A DNA stretch of 28,456 nt from Rhodospirillaceae bacterium (lineage in GTDB: Bacteria > Pseudomonadota > Alphaproteobacteria > CADEGL01): NCBI GenBank assembly GCA_018699755.1, contig JABIRQ010000331.1, positions 1 to 28,456 of the forward strand, read 5' to 3'. A program made the translations under genes and the position numbers. The notes beneath the pieces were generated by a model. It was given only the letters and a program-made list of their open reading frames with translations. It was not told where the DNA came from and made no database searches. Shown in pieces: positions 8,347 to 15,478 of the stretch. Every line of letters begins with the position of its first letter. Within the stretch, counting starts at the first letter, position 1.

Positions 8347-8616
8347 ATGTCGATTACGCCTGAACGCAAACAGGAACTCATCAAAAAATTCGGTCGCGCC
8401 GAAGGCGACACCGGATCCGCCGAAGTGCAGGTCGCCATTCTGAGCGAGCGCATCGGCAATCTGACCGAGCATCTGAACACCCATAAGGGCGACCTGCATT
8501 CGCGGCGCGGCCTTCTGATGATGGTGGGTCAAAGGCGCAGTCTGCTCGACTACCTCAAGGGAATCGATCAGGCGCGATATCAATCCCTGATCTCCGAATT
8601 GGGGCTGCGCCGATAG
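8347..8616 (+). CDS. rpsO: 30S ribosomal protein S15
   Basis: Primary 16S rRNA-binding protein of the small subunit platform. The 89-residue product matches the universal S15 length and sequence. It begins SITPERKQELIKKFGRAEGD and contains TGSAEVQVAILSERI, LTEHLNTHKGDLHSRRGLL and the terminal YLKGIDQARYQSLISELGLR. It lies 19 bases after truB and is followed after 245 bases by pnp, the standard truB-rpsO-pnp order. S15 autoregulation through its own leader is known in some bacteria; the short gap here shows no obvious pseudoknot by eye. Confidence 0.98.
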   Translation: MSITPERKQELIKKFGRAEGDTGSAEVQVAILSERIGNLTEHLNTHKGDLHSRRGLLMMVGQRRSLLDYLKGIDQARYQSLISELGLRR

Positions 8617-8639
8617 AATCGGGGCCGATAGAAAACGAT

Positions 8640-8663
8640 CCCGGCGCGTTTCGGCGTGCCGGG
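8640..8663 (+). promoter_or_regulatory. GC-rich hairpin in the rpsO-pnp gap
   Basis: CCCGGC at 8640-8645 pairs with GCCGGG at 8658-8663, extended inward by three more pairs (one G-U), leaving a six-base loop. No T tract follows, so it is not a typical terminator. In enterobacteria the pnp leader is cut by RNase III and controlled by PNPase itself; a similar role here is inference. The rest of the 245-base gap shows no gene. Confidence 0.4.
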
Positions 8664-8861
8664 TATGCGGGCGGCCGGCCACGGGTCCCAGCCGCCGTTT
8701 CGCCATTCCGGCAACGGAAAACGGAACAAGCAGACTAGACAAGGCGGGGACAATGGGTTCCCGGCGCCCGGAAAGGGCATTCGGGCACGGCCAATGGGGC
8801 CGGCCCGGCCCGCCGTCGCGGATAGGCCGCGGCGGTCGATGAAAGGTAGGTAAGACGAACG

Positions 8862-11054
8862 ATGTTCGACATTCACCGCAAGGAAATCGATTGGGGCGGA
8901 CGGCCCCTCACCATTGAAACCGGACGGATCGCGCGCCAAGCCGACGCGGCTGTCCTGGTCACCTACGGCCAGACGATCGTGCTGTGCACGGCCGTCGCGG
9001 CCCGGGAAGGGCGCGAGGGGATCGACTTTTTCCCCCTCACCGTGAACTACCAGGAGAAGACCTTCGCCGCGGGCAAGATCCCGGGCGGCTTCTTCAAGCG
9101 CGAAGGCCGACCCAGCGAGAAGGAAACCCTGACCTCGCGCCTGATCGACCGGCCGATCCGGCCGCTCTTCGCGCCCGGCTTCCGCAACGAGACGCAGATC
9201 GTCTGCACCACCTTGGGCCACGATCTGGAGAACGATCCGGACATCGTCGCCCTGGTCGGCACGTCTGCGGCCCTGACCCTGTCCGGCATCCCCTTCCTCG
9301 GCCCGATCGGCGGCGCCCGGGTCGGCTATGTCGACGGCGACTACGTCATCAACCCGACCGCGGAGCAGATGGAGGAATCGAAGCTCGACCTCATCGTCGC
9401 GGGCACGCGCGAAGGCGTGCTGATGGTCGAATCGGAAGCCCATGAGCTGTCCGAGGAGATCATGCTCGGCGCGGTCACTTTCGGCCACGAGCAGTTCCAG
9501 CCGGTGATCGACGCGATCATCGATCTGGCCAAGGACTGCGCGAAGGAGCCCTGGGCCCTGCCCGAGCCTCCCGCGGGGCAGGCGGCCGTCTCCGACAAGG
9601 TGCGCAGCCTGGCCGAGGCCGATCTGCGCGCCGCCTATGACGAGCGGGTCAAGCAGGCCCGGACCGAAAAGATCGCAGAGGTCAAGTCCAAGGCCCTCTC
9701 CCAGCTCTCCGAGGAGGAAGCGCCGCTGGGCGGCGATGCCTTCAAGACCTTGGAGAAGGATATCGTCCGCAACGCGATTTTGGACACGGGCGAGCGCATC
9801 GACGGCCGCGACACCAAGACCGTGCGGCCCATCGTCTGCGAAGTCGGCATTCTGCCGCGCGCCCATGGCAGCGCCCTGTTCACCCGGGGCGAGACCCAGG
9901 CGCTGGTCGTGACCACCCTGGGTACCGGCCGGGACGAGCAGATCATCGATGCGCTGGAGGGCGAGTACCGCCAGCACTTCATGCTGCACTACAACTTCCC
10001 GCCCTATTCGGTCGGCGAAGCGCGCCGCATGGCCCCCCCGGGCCGGCGCGAAGTCGGCCATGGCAAGCTGGCCTGGCGGGCCCTGAACCCGCTGCTGCCG
10101 AGCAAGGAGGCGTTCCCCTATACGATGCGCGTGGTCTCGGAGATCACCGAATCGAACGGTTCGTCCTCCATGGCCACGGTCTGCGGCTCGTCCCTCGCGT
10201 TGATGGACGCCGGCGTGCCCCTGCCCCAATCGGTGGCCGGCATCGCCATGGGCCTGATCAAGGAAGGCGACCGTTTCGCCGTCCTGTCGGACATCCTCGG
10301 CGACGAGGATCATCTGGGCGATATGGACTTCAAGGTCGCCGGCACGGCCGACGGCATCACGTCCCTCCAGATGGATATCAAGATCACGAGCATCACCCGG
10401 GAGATCATGGAGATCGCCCTGGGCCAGGCGCGTGATGGCCGACTCCACATCCTCGACGAAATGGCCAAGTCGCTTCAGGGCGCCCGGGAATCCGTTAGTT
10501 CCCATGCTCCCCGGATCACGACCATGACGATTCCGAAGGACAAGATCCGCGACGTGATCGGCACCGGCGGCAAGGTGATCCGCGAGATCACCGAAGTCAC
10601 CGGCGCGAAGATCGACATCGAGGATGACGGCACGATCAAGGTCGCCGCGGTCGACAGCAATGCCGGCCAGGCCGCCATCGACTGGATCAAGAGCATCGTC
10701 GCCGAGCCCGAGGTCGGCGTGATCTATCGCGGCAAGGTGGTCACGATCACCGATTTCGGTTGCTTCGTGAACTTCCTCGGCCAGCGCGACGGCCTCGTGC
10801 ATATCAGCGAGCTGGCCCAGGACCGCGTCGAAAAGGTCGCGGATGTGGTCAGCGAGGGCGATGAGGTCTGGGTCAAGTGCATCGGTCTCGACGACCGGGG
10901 TAAGGTCCGCCTCAGCATGCGTATGGCAGACCAGGAGACCGGTGAGGAGCTCGAAGTCGAGGAGCGCCCCCGAGGCGATCGCGATGGCGAGCGCGGCGGT
11001 GGCCGGCGCGACGGTGGCGGCCGACGCGGCCGTGGGCGTCCGCGCGACGACTAG
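8862..11054 (+). CDS. pnp: Polyribonucleotide nucleotidyltransferase (PNPase)
   Basis: Phosphorolytic 3'-5' exoribonuclease and degradosome component. The 730-residue product shows the full layout. First RNase PH domain: residues about 12-140, with FFPLTVNYQEKTFAAGKIPG and FFKREGRPSEKE. Then the all-helical linker. Second RNase PH domain: about 320-540, with GSALFTRGETQALV and the catalytic GDMDFKVAGT region from about 486. KH domain: about 555-610, with IRDVIGTGGKVIREIT. S1 domain: about 620-690, with GKVVTITDFGCFVNFLGQRD. The last 35 residues are an Arg/Gly-rich tail (DGERGGGRRDGGGRRGRGR) that probably adds RNA binding. An AAAGGTAGG-type ribosome site precedes the ATG. Confidence 0.98.
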   Translation: MFDIHRKEIDWGGRPLTIETGRIARQADAAVLVTYGQTIVLCTAVAAREGREGIDFFPLTVNYQEKTFAAGKIPGGFFKREGRPSEKETLTSRLIDRPIRPLFAPGFRNETQIVCTTLGHDLENDPDIVALVGTSAALTLSGIPFLGPIGGARVGYVDGDYVINPTAEQMEESKLDLIVAGTREGVLMVESEAHELSEEIMLGAVTFGHEQFQPVIDAIIDLAKDCAKEPWALPEPPAGQAAVSDKVRSLAEADLRAAYDERVKQARTEKIAEVKSKALSQLSEEEAPLGGDAFKTLEKDIVRNAILDTGERIDGRDTKTVRPIVCEVGILPRAHGSALFTRGETQALVVTTLGTGRDEQIIDALEGEYRQHFMLHYNFPPYSVGEARRMAPPGRREVGHGKLAWRALNPLLPSKEAFPYTMRVVSEITESNGSSSMATVCGSSLALMDAGVPLPQSVAGIAMGLIKEGDRFAVLSDILGDEDHLGDMDFKVAGTADGITSLQMDIKITSITREIMEIALGQARDGRLHILDEMAKSLQGARESVSSHAPRITTMTIPKDKIRDVIGTGGKVIREITEVTGAKIDIEDDGTIKVAAVDSNAGQAAIDWIKSIVAEPEVGVIYRGKVVTITDFGCFVNFLGQRDGLVHISELAQDRVEKVADVVSEGDEVWVKCIGLDDRGKVRLSMRMADQETGEELEVEERPRGDRDGERGGGRRDGGGRRGRGRPRDD

Positions 11055-11100
11055 GGCGCGAAAGCGTCCCCCGATCGGGCGGACGGGGCGGGGTGCGGCG

Positions 11101-11868
11101 GTGGCCGCGCTTTCGCCGCGTCCGCCCTTTCCTATTCCGGCGCCTGTGATCGGCCATCGGGGCGCCGCCGCCCTGGCGCCCGAGAACACCTTGGCCGGGC
11201 TGCGCTGCGCCGCGGCGCTCGGCCTCTCCTGGGTCGAAATCGATCTGCGCCTGACCGCGGACGGCATCCCCGTGCTGCTGCACGATGCCACCCTGCGGCG
11301 CACGGCGGGGGCGAAAAGCGCCGTCGCGCGCCTGCCCCGGGCGCGCTTGGCCGATCTCGACGCGGGCTCGTGGTTCGGGCCGGATTTCGCGGGCGAGCCC
11401 GTGCCCGATCTGGATCAGGCCCTGGCGCTCGCCGGCGAGCTCGGCCTCGGCCTCAACCTCGAAATCAAGGCGCCGCGCGGCGGCGGCGCGGCGGCCATGG
11501 CGGCCGTGCTGGCCGTGTTGACCCGGCGCGGCGCCGATCCCGGACGGATTCTGCTGTCGAGTTTCGACCGGGCCGCTCTACGCGCGGCGGCCGGCGGGCC
11601 GTGGCCTCTGGGCATGCTGATGGGCCGCCCGCCGTCGGACTGGCGGCGATTCGCCACCGGGATCGGGGCGGTCAGCCTGCACTGCGACCATCGTCGCCTC
11701 GACGCCGCCATGGCGGCGCGCCTGCGGGCGTCGGGCCTGCCGGTCCTGGCCTATACGGTCAATGACCGGGGTCGGGCGGCGCGGTTGTTCGCCTGGGGCG
11801 TCGCGGCCGTGATCACGGACCGTCCGCCCGCTTTGACGGGCCTGGCCGCCCCGGACGAGGCGGTTTGA
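11101..11868 (+). CDS. Glycerophosphodiester phosphodiesterase family protein
   Basis: Hydrolyses glycerophosphodiesters to glycerol-3-phosphate and an alcohol, or a related phosphodiester. The GDPD signature is clear: GHRGAAALAPENT with His19-Arg20, WVEIDLRLTADGIPVLLHD with Glu46, Asp48 and His61 as metal and catalytic residues, and NLEIKA near residue 120. I chose GTG 11101, 46 bases after the pnp stop and behind a purine-rich site; it gives 255 residues with a short N-terminal lead. The frame is open well into pnp, and GTG 11146 is a shorter alternative. No signal peptide or membrane segment is seen, so it is probably cytoplasmic, as in the UgpQ group rather than periplasmic GlpQ. Substrate is not determinable from sequence alone. 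It may be read from the pnp operon, as no terminator is visible between them. Confidence 0.88.
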   Translation: MAALSPRPPFPIPAPVIGHRGAAALAPENTLAGLRCAAALGLSWVEIDLRLTADGIPVLLHDATLRRTAGAKSAVARLPRARLADLDAGSWFGPDFAGEPVPDLDQALALAGELGLGLNLEIKAPRGGGAAAMAAVLAVLTRRGADPGRILLSSFDRAALRAAAGGPWPLGMLMGRPPSDWRRFATGIGAVSLHCDHRRLDAAMAARLRASGLPVLAYTVNDRGRAARLFAWGVAAVITDRPPALTGLAAPDEAV

Positions 11869-11900
11869 GTCGATTGCTGGTCTTTTCGAGAATGTCTTCA

Positions 11901-11965
11901 TATATAGGTGCCCCCGTGACGACCGGGATAGGAATCCAGCCCGGCGAATCGGAGGACTGGACATG
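11901..11965 (+). promoter_or_regulatory. fabA upstream region: -10-like TATATA and a strong ribosome site with in-frame ATG
   Basis: TATATA at 11901-11906 could be a -10 element, but no good -35 partner is visible. GGAGG at 11951-11955 lies seven bases before an ATG at 11963 that is in frame with fabA and uninterrupted to it. This would add 43 residues to FabA. The segment from 11963 to 12091 has a lower share of G/C-ending codons than the surrounding genes. Confidence 0.4.
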
Positions 11966-12091
11966 GCGCCAGGGAAGATCGGGGCGAAGATTGGGGCGGG
12001 GTATGATGGGCCAGGCGCGGTCGCTTATGCTGCGCCTCTTGTCGCGACCGGCGCCGCGATCCCGCGGCCGAAGGATTGTACGGAAGAGCGG

Positions 12092-12619
12092 ATGGTGAAC
12101 GGGATCCCGCGCAAGAACGCCTACGATCACGGGGATCTGCTGGAATGCGCCCATGGCCGGCTGTTCGGCCCGGGCAACGCCCAACTGCCCCTGCCGCCCA
12201 TGCTGATGTTCGACCGGATCGCGCGCATCGACGAGGACGGCGGCAGCCATGGCAAGGGCCAGGCGGTCGCGGAATTCGATATCCGCCCCGATCTCTGGTT
12301 CTTCGGCTGCCATTTCGAGGGCGACCCGGTCATGCCGGGCTGCCTCGGCCTCGACGCCCTGTGGCAGCTCACCGGCTTCTGGCTGGGCTGGACCGGCGCC
12401 GCCGGGCGCGGTCGCGCCCTGGGCGTGGGCCAGGTCAAGTTCACCGGCCAGGTGCTGGACGACGCGAGCCGGGTGACCTATTACGTCAATATCAAGCGCT
12501 TCATCAATCGCCAGCTCGTCCTCGGCATTGCCGACGGCAGGGTCGAGGTCGACGGCGAGACGATCTACGAAGCGGAAAACCTGCGTGTCGGCCTGTTCAC
12601 CGATGCCGCCCAGTCCTAG
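12092..12619 (+). CDS. fabA: 3-hydroxydecanoyl-ACP dehydratase/isomerase
   Basis: Dehydrates 3-hydroxyacyl-ACP and isomerises trans-2- to cis-3-decenoyl-ACP, the branch point to unsaturated fatty acids. With ATG 12092 the product is 175 residues, matching the usual 170-175. The signature DLWFFGCHFEGDPVMPGCLG contains catalytic His74, and Asp88 follows in LGLDALWQLTG. KFTGQVLDDA and KRFINRQLVLGIADG complete the hot-dog fold. A GGAAGAG site precedes this start. An alternative in-frame ATG at 11963 has a stronger ribosome site and would add 43 residues not typical of the family. The ribosome site of fabB overlaps this gene's stop, so fabA and fabB form one unit. Confidence 0.96.
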   Translation: MVNGIPRKNAYDHGDLLECAHGRLFGPGNAQLPLPPMLMFDRIARIDEDGGSHGKGQAVAEFDIRPDLWFFGCHFEGDPVMPGCLGLDALWQLTGFWLGWTGAAGRGRALGVGQVKFTGQVLDDASRVTYYVNIKRFINRQLVLGIADGRVEVDGETIYEAENLRVGLFTDAAQS

Positions 12620-12630
12620 GAGAGTTCGTG

Positions 12631-13854
12631 GTGAGACGCGCCGTCGTCACCGGAATGGGGATCGTCAGCAGCATCGGCAACGACAAGGCCGAGGTGACGG
12701 AGTCCCTGCGCAGCGGCCGCTCGGGCATCAGCTTCGCCGAGGATTACAAGGAGATGGGTTTCCGCTCCCATGTCCACGGCATGCCCACCGTCGATATCGA
12801 GGAGAAGGTCGACCGCCGCCTGCGCCGCTTCATGGGCGACGGTGCGGCCTACAACTACATCGCGATGGTCGAGGCGATCGCCGATGCCGGGCTCGAGGAG
12901 AGCGAGGTCTCGCACGAGCGCTCGGGCCTGGTCATGGGCTCCGGCGGGCCGTCGACCCAGAACCTGGTGAAAGCGGCGGATGTCGCGCGGTCGCGCGGAC
13001 CCAAGCATGTCGGCCCCTTCATGGTGCCGCGCACCATGTCGAGCACCAATTCGGCGACCCTGGCGACGCCGTTCAAGATCAAAGGCGTGAACTATTCGAT
13101 CAGCTCGGCCTGCGCGACCAGCGCCCATTGCGTCGGCAACGCGGCGGAGCTGATTCAGCTCGGCAAGCAGGACGTCGTCTTCGCCGGCGGCGGCGAGGAA
13201 GTGCATTGGAGCATGTCCGTCCTGTTCGACGCCATGCCGGCCCTGTCCTCCAGCTACAACGACAGCCCGGCCAAGGCATCGCGCCCCTTCGACGCCAATC
13301 GCGACGGTTTCGTGATCGCCGGCGGCGGCGGCGTTCTGGTGGTCGAGGAACTGGAGCACGCCAAGGCGCGGGGGGCGAAGATCTATGCCGAGCTGGTCGG
13401 CTACGGCGCGACCTCGGATGGCTACGACATGGTGCAGCCTTCGGGCGAGGGCGCGCTGCGCTGCATGCGCATGGCCATGCAGGGCCTCGACCGGCCGGTC
13501 GATTACGTCAACACCCACGGCACGGGAACGCCGGTCGGCGACACCAAGGAGCTTGAGGTATTGCGCACGATTTTCGCGGACCGCAACCGTGCGCCCGCCT
13601 TCAACTCGACCAAGTCCCAGACCGGCCATTCTCTGGGTGCGGCCGGGGCGCATGAAGCGATCTATTCCCTGCTGATGATGGAGCACGGCTTCATCAGCGC
13701 TTCGATCAACGTCGACGAGCCCGATCCCGAGATCGGCGACCTGCCTCTCGTGCGCGAGCGCCAGGACGACGTCGAATTGAACTGCATCGTGTCGAACAGC
13801 TTCGGCTTCGGCGGCACCAACGCCAGCCTCGCCTTCCAGCGTTACGACGGCTGA
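12631..13854 (+). CDS. fabB: 3-oxoacyl-ACP synthase I
   Basis: Elongates acyl-ACP and works with FabA to extend cis-unsaturated chains. I chose GTG 12631, which gives the normal opening RRAVVTGMGIVSSIG and lies six bases after AGGAGAG; GTG 12628 is an equal-frame alternative. The product is 407 residues. The catalytic residues are visible: Cys161 in SISSACATSAHC, His296 in NTHGTGTPVGDTKEL, Lys328 and His333 in STKSQTGHSLGAAGAHE. The C-terminal SNSFGFGGTNASL motif is intact. The pairing directly behind fabA is the standard arrangement for the anaerobic unsaturated fatty acid pathway. The frame is open upstream through fabA but that part is a shadow. Confidence 0.97.
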   Translation: MRRAVVTGMGIVSSIGNDKAEVTESLRSGRSGISFAEDYKEMGFRSHVHGMPTVDIEEKVDRRLRRFMGDGAAYNYIAMVEAIADAGLEESEVSHERSGLVMGSGGPSTQNLVKAADVARSRGPKHVGPFMVPRTMSSTNSATLATPFKIKGVNYSISSACATSAHCVGNAAELIQLGKQDVVFAGGGEEVHWSMSVLFDAMPALSSSYNDSPAKASRPFDANRDGFVIAGGGGVLVVEELEHAKARGAKIYAELVGYGATSDGYDMVQPSGEGALRCMRMAMQGLDRPVDYVNTHGTGTPVGDTKELEVLRTIFADRNRAPAFNSTKSQTGHSLGAAGAHEAIYSLLMMEHGFISASINVDEPDPEIGDLPLVRERQDDVELNCIVSNSFGFGGTNASLAFQRYDG

Positions 13855-13872
13855 GGTGGCCCGCATCGGCAG

Positions 13873-13894
13873 CCGGCGGCCTTCCGCCCGCCGG
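13873..13894 (+). terminator. Hairpin between fabB and fabI
   Basis: CCGGCGG (13873-13879) pairs perfectly with CCGCCGG (13888-13894) around an eight-base loop. The run after it has only TTT at about 13912, so as an intrinsic terminator it is weak. It may partly separate fabAB from fabI. Confidence 0.4.
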
Positions 13895-13980
13895 GCCGCT
13901 CGTTTAAGCTCGCCGGCGAGTCATGACCGAGGTGTCCCCATCCGATATTCCCGTGAATCGACCCGGCTCGAGGTGATGGC

Positions 13981-14802
13981 GTGAGCGTGCTTGCGGGCCT
14001 GATGGCGGGGCGGCGCGGCCTGGTCATGGGCGTCGCGAACGAACGCTCGATCGCCTGGGGCATCGCGCAGGCGATCTCGGCGGCCGGCGCCGAGATCGGC
14101 TTCACCTATCAGGGCGATGCGATCGGCCGGCGCGTCCAACCCCTCGCGGACTCGGTCGGCGCGGCCTTCGTCACGCCTTGCGATGTCGAGAACGAAGCCA
14201 GCATGACGGCCGTCTTCGAGGAAGCGGAACGGGTCTGGGGCGGGCTCGATTTCGTGCTCCATTCCATCGCCTATTCGGACCGCAGCGAACTCAAGGGTCG
14301 CTATGCCGATACCAGCCGGGAGAACTTCCGGCGCACCATGTTGATCTCCTGCTACTCCTTCACCGAAGTCGCCCGCCGCGCCGCGCCGCTCATGACAAAC
14401 GGCGGAACCCTGCTCACTCTCAGCTTCTCAGGGGCCGAGCGGGTGGTGCCGAACTACAACGTCATGGGCGTGGCCAAGGCCGCGCTGGAGGCCAGCGTGC
14501 GCTATATGGCGACGGATCTCGGCCCGGCCGCGATCCGGGTCAACGCGCTCTCCGCCGGCCCGATGCGCACGGTCTCCGGCGCCGCGATCGGCTCGGCCCG
14601 GAGCATCTTCAACTGGCACCGGGCCGCCGCCCCGCTCAAGCGCAGCCTGACCCTGGAAGAGGTCGGCCATGCCGGGCTCTATCTGTTGAGCGACCTCTCG
14701 GCCGGGGTGACCGGCGAGGTCCACCATGTCGATTGCGGCACCCATGCCGTCGCGATGGCCCCCGTCGAAACGGCCGCGGCCGCGGAAGAGGATGCCGGCT
14801 GA
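13981..14802 (+). CDS. fabI: Enoyl-ACP reductase (NADH)
   Basis: Reduces trans-2-enoyl-ACP in the last step of the elongation cycle. It is an SDR-fold protein of 273 residues. The FabI cofactor-binding start GLVMGVANERSIAWGIA is present, and the active-site Tyr159 and Lys166 stand six residues apart in PNYNVMGVAKAALEASVRYM. The position ten residues before the catalytic Tyr, a Tyr in the E. coli enzyme (Tyr146), is Phe149 here (LSFSGAERV). The nicotinamide-side segment RVNALSAGPMRTVSG and the C-terminal GEVHHVDCGTH follow. The last dozen residues are an Ala/Glu-rich tail. Translation starts at GTG 13981 behind a GAGG-containing site. The fabA-fabB-fabI order next to irr recurs in alphaproteobacteria. 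Confidence 0.96.
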   Translation: MSVLAGLMAGRRGLVMGVANERSIAWGIAQAISAAGAEIGFTYQGDAIGRRVQPLADSVGAAFVTPCDVENEASMTAVFEEAERVWGGLDFVLHSIAYSDRSELKGRYADTSRENFRRTMLISCYSFTEVARRAAPLMTNGGTLLTLSFSGAERVVPNYNVMGVAKAALEASVRYMATDLGPAAIRVNALSAGPMRTVSGAAIGSARSIFNWHRAAAPLKRSLTLEEVGHAGLYLLSDLSAGVTGEVHHVDCGTHAVAMAPVETAAAAEEDAG

Positions 14803-14807
14803 TCCGG

Positions 14808-14841
14808 GTTCGGGAATTTTAGAAATTTCAAGATTCCGAAC
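14808..14841 (+). promoter_or_regulatory. Dyad with an Irr-box-like core between fabI and irr
   Basis: GTTCGGGAAT (14808-14817) and ATTCCGAAC (14833-14841) form a near-perfect inverted repeat with one unpaired base. The enclosed AT-rich core contains TTAGAA (14819-14824) and, two bases later, TTCAAG. This resembles half-sites of the iron control element reported for Irr (TTAGAA...TTCTAA), with the second half degenerate. Autoregulation of irr is inference. Confidence 0.35.
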
Positions 14842-14842
14842 A

Positions 14843-14868
14843 GAGCCTTGAAGTAGAGGCTTTATTTT
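14843..14868 (+). terminator. Candidate intrinsic terminator after fabI
   Basis: AGCCT (14844-14848) pairs with AGGCT (14857-14861), with one more G-U pair outside, around an eight-base loop. TTATTTT follows. It would end the fab transcript just before irr. The stem is short, so confidence is moderate. Confidence 0.45.
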
Positions 14869-14895
14869 GTGCCTTGCCGGCTATATATATGGCCT

Positions 14896-15315
14896 ATGAG
14901 CAACCCACGCCCCTACGCGGCCAGCCTGGACCGCCTGCGTGCCGCCGGCCTGCGACCGACCCGCCAGCGTCTGGCGCTTGCCAAACTGCTGTTCGACGCA
15001 GGAGATCGCCATGTCACGGCGGAGCAGCTTCACGGCGAGGCGCGCGATGCGGGCATCCGCGTTTCGGTCGCCACGGTCTACAACACCTTGAACCAGTTCA
15101 CCGAGGCCGGGCTGCTGCGCGAGGTGGTGGTCGATCCGGGTCGGGCCTATTTCGACACCAATACCAGCGAGCATCACCACTTCTATACCGAGGAATCCGG
15201 CACGCTCGAGGACATCCCCGGCGACCGGGTCGTCCTGGCCGCCATGCCCGCGGTGCCGCCCGGCAAGGCGATCGACCGCGTGGATGTCATCTTGCGCCTT
15301 AAGGCAAAGAGTTAG
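14896..15315 (+). CDS. irr: Irr-type Fur-family iron/heme response regulator
   Basis: DNA-binding regulator of iron and heme homeostasis; Irr proteins act mainly under iron limitation and respond to heme. The 139-residue product has the Fur winged helix (about 10-85), with LRPTRQRLALAKLL, the recognition segment RVSVATVYNTLNQF and EAGLLREV. A dimerisation domain begins with HHH at 93-95 (SEHHHFYTEE), the Irr hallmark in place of the Fur HHDH...C. There is no cysteine at all, so it has neither a structural zinc site nor the N-terminal heme motif GCPW of Bradyrhizobium Irr. No ribosome site precedes ATG 14896, and TATATATAT ends six bases before it, so the mRNA may be leaderless. A GTG at 14869 would add nine residues. 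Its position between fabI and a rubrerythrin fits an iron-regulated locus. Confidence 0.88.
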   Translation: MSNPRPYAASLDRLRAAGLRPTRQRLALAKLLFDAGDRHVTAEQLHGEARDAGIRVSVATVYNTLNQFTEAGLLREVVVDPGRAYFDTNTSEHHHFYTEESGTLEDIPGDRVVLAAMPAVPPGKAIDRVDVILRLKAKS

Positions 15316-15343
15316 GTTTCTCGCCCGCGCACTGTGGAATTTA

Positions 15344-15358
15344 TTGTAATCGTTCTAA
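15344..15358 (+). promoter_or_regulatory. Irr-box-like operator before the rubrerythrin gene
   Basis: TTGTAA-TCG-TTCTAA matches the reported Irr element pattern TTAGAA-N3-TTCTAA at ten of twelve defined bases, with the right half perfect. It ends three bases before the -35 hexamer at 15362, a position from which a bound regulator could block or contact polymerase. Irr control is inferred from this similarity and from the adjacent irr gene. Confidence 0.5.
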
Positions 15359-15361
15359 TTA

Positions 15362-15390
15362 TTGACAGAGGCGAGCGCCGCCTGCATAGT
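15362..15390 (+). promoter_or_regulatory. Sigma-70-type promoter of the rubrerythrin gene
   Basis: A consensus TTGACA at 15362-15367 and CATAGT at 15385-15390 are separated by 17 bases. Transcription would start near 15397, about 80 bases before the ATG. It is the best-formed promoter in this part of the window. Confidence 0.7.
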
Positions 15391-15478
15391 GCGTCTGTCA
15401 ATCGACGCCGCCGCCAGGGCGGCATTTGTGCGCCAGAACAGGCCGTCATCCGGAACAGACCGTCATAGGGAGAGGACC

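Noticed and set aside
8580..11303. 907-codon open frame on the minus strand
   Set aside because: Antisense to pnp and rpsO; its Asp/Leu/Val/Ala-rich composition is the usual mirror of GC-rich coding sequence.
14889..15302. ATG at 14889 as an alternative start near irr
   Set aside because: It is in a different frame and yields an Arg/Pro-rich shadow sequence, not the Fur fold.
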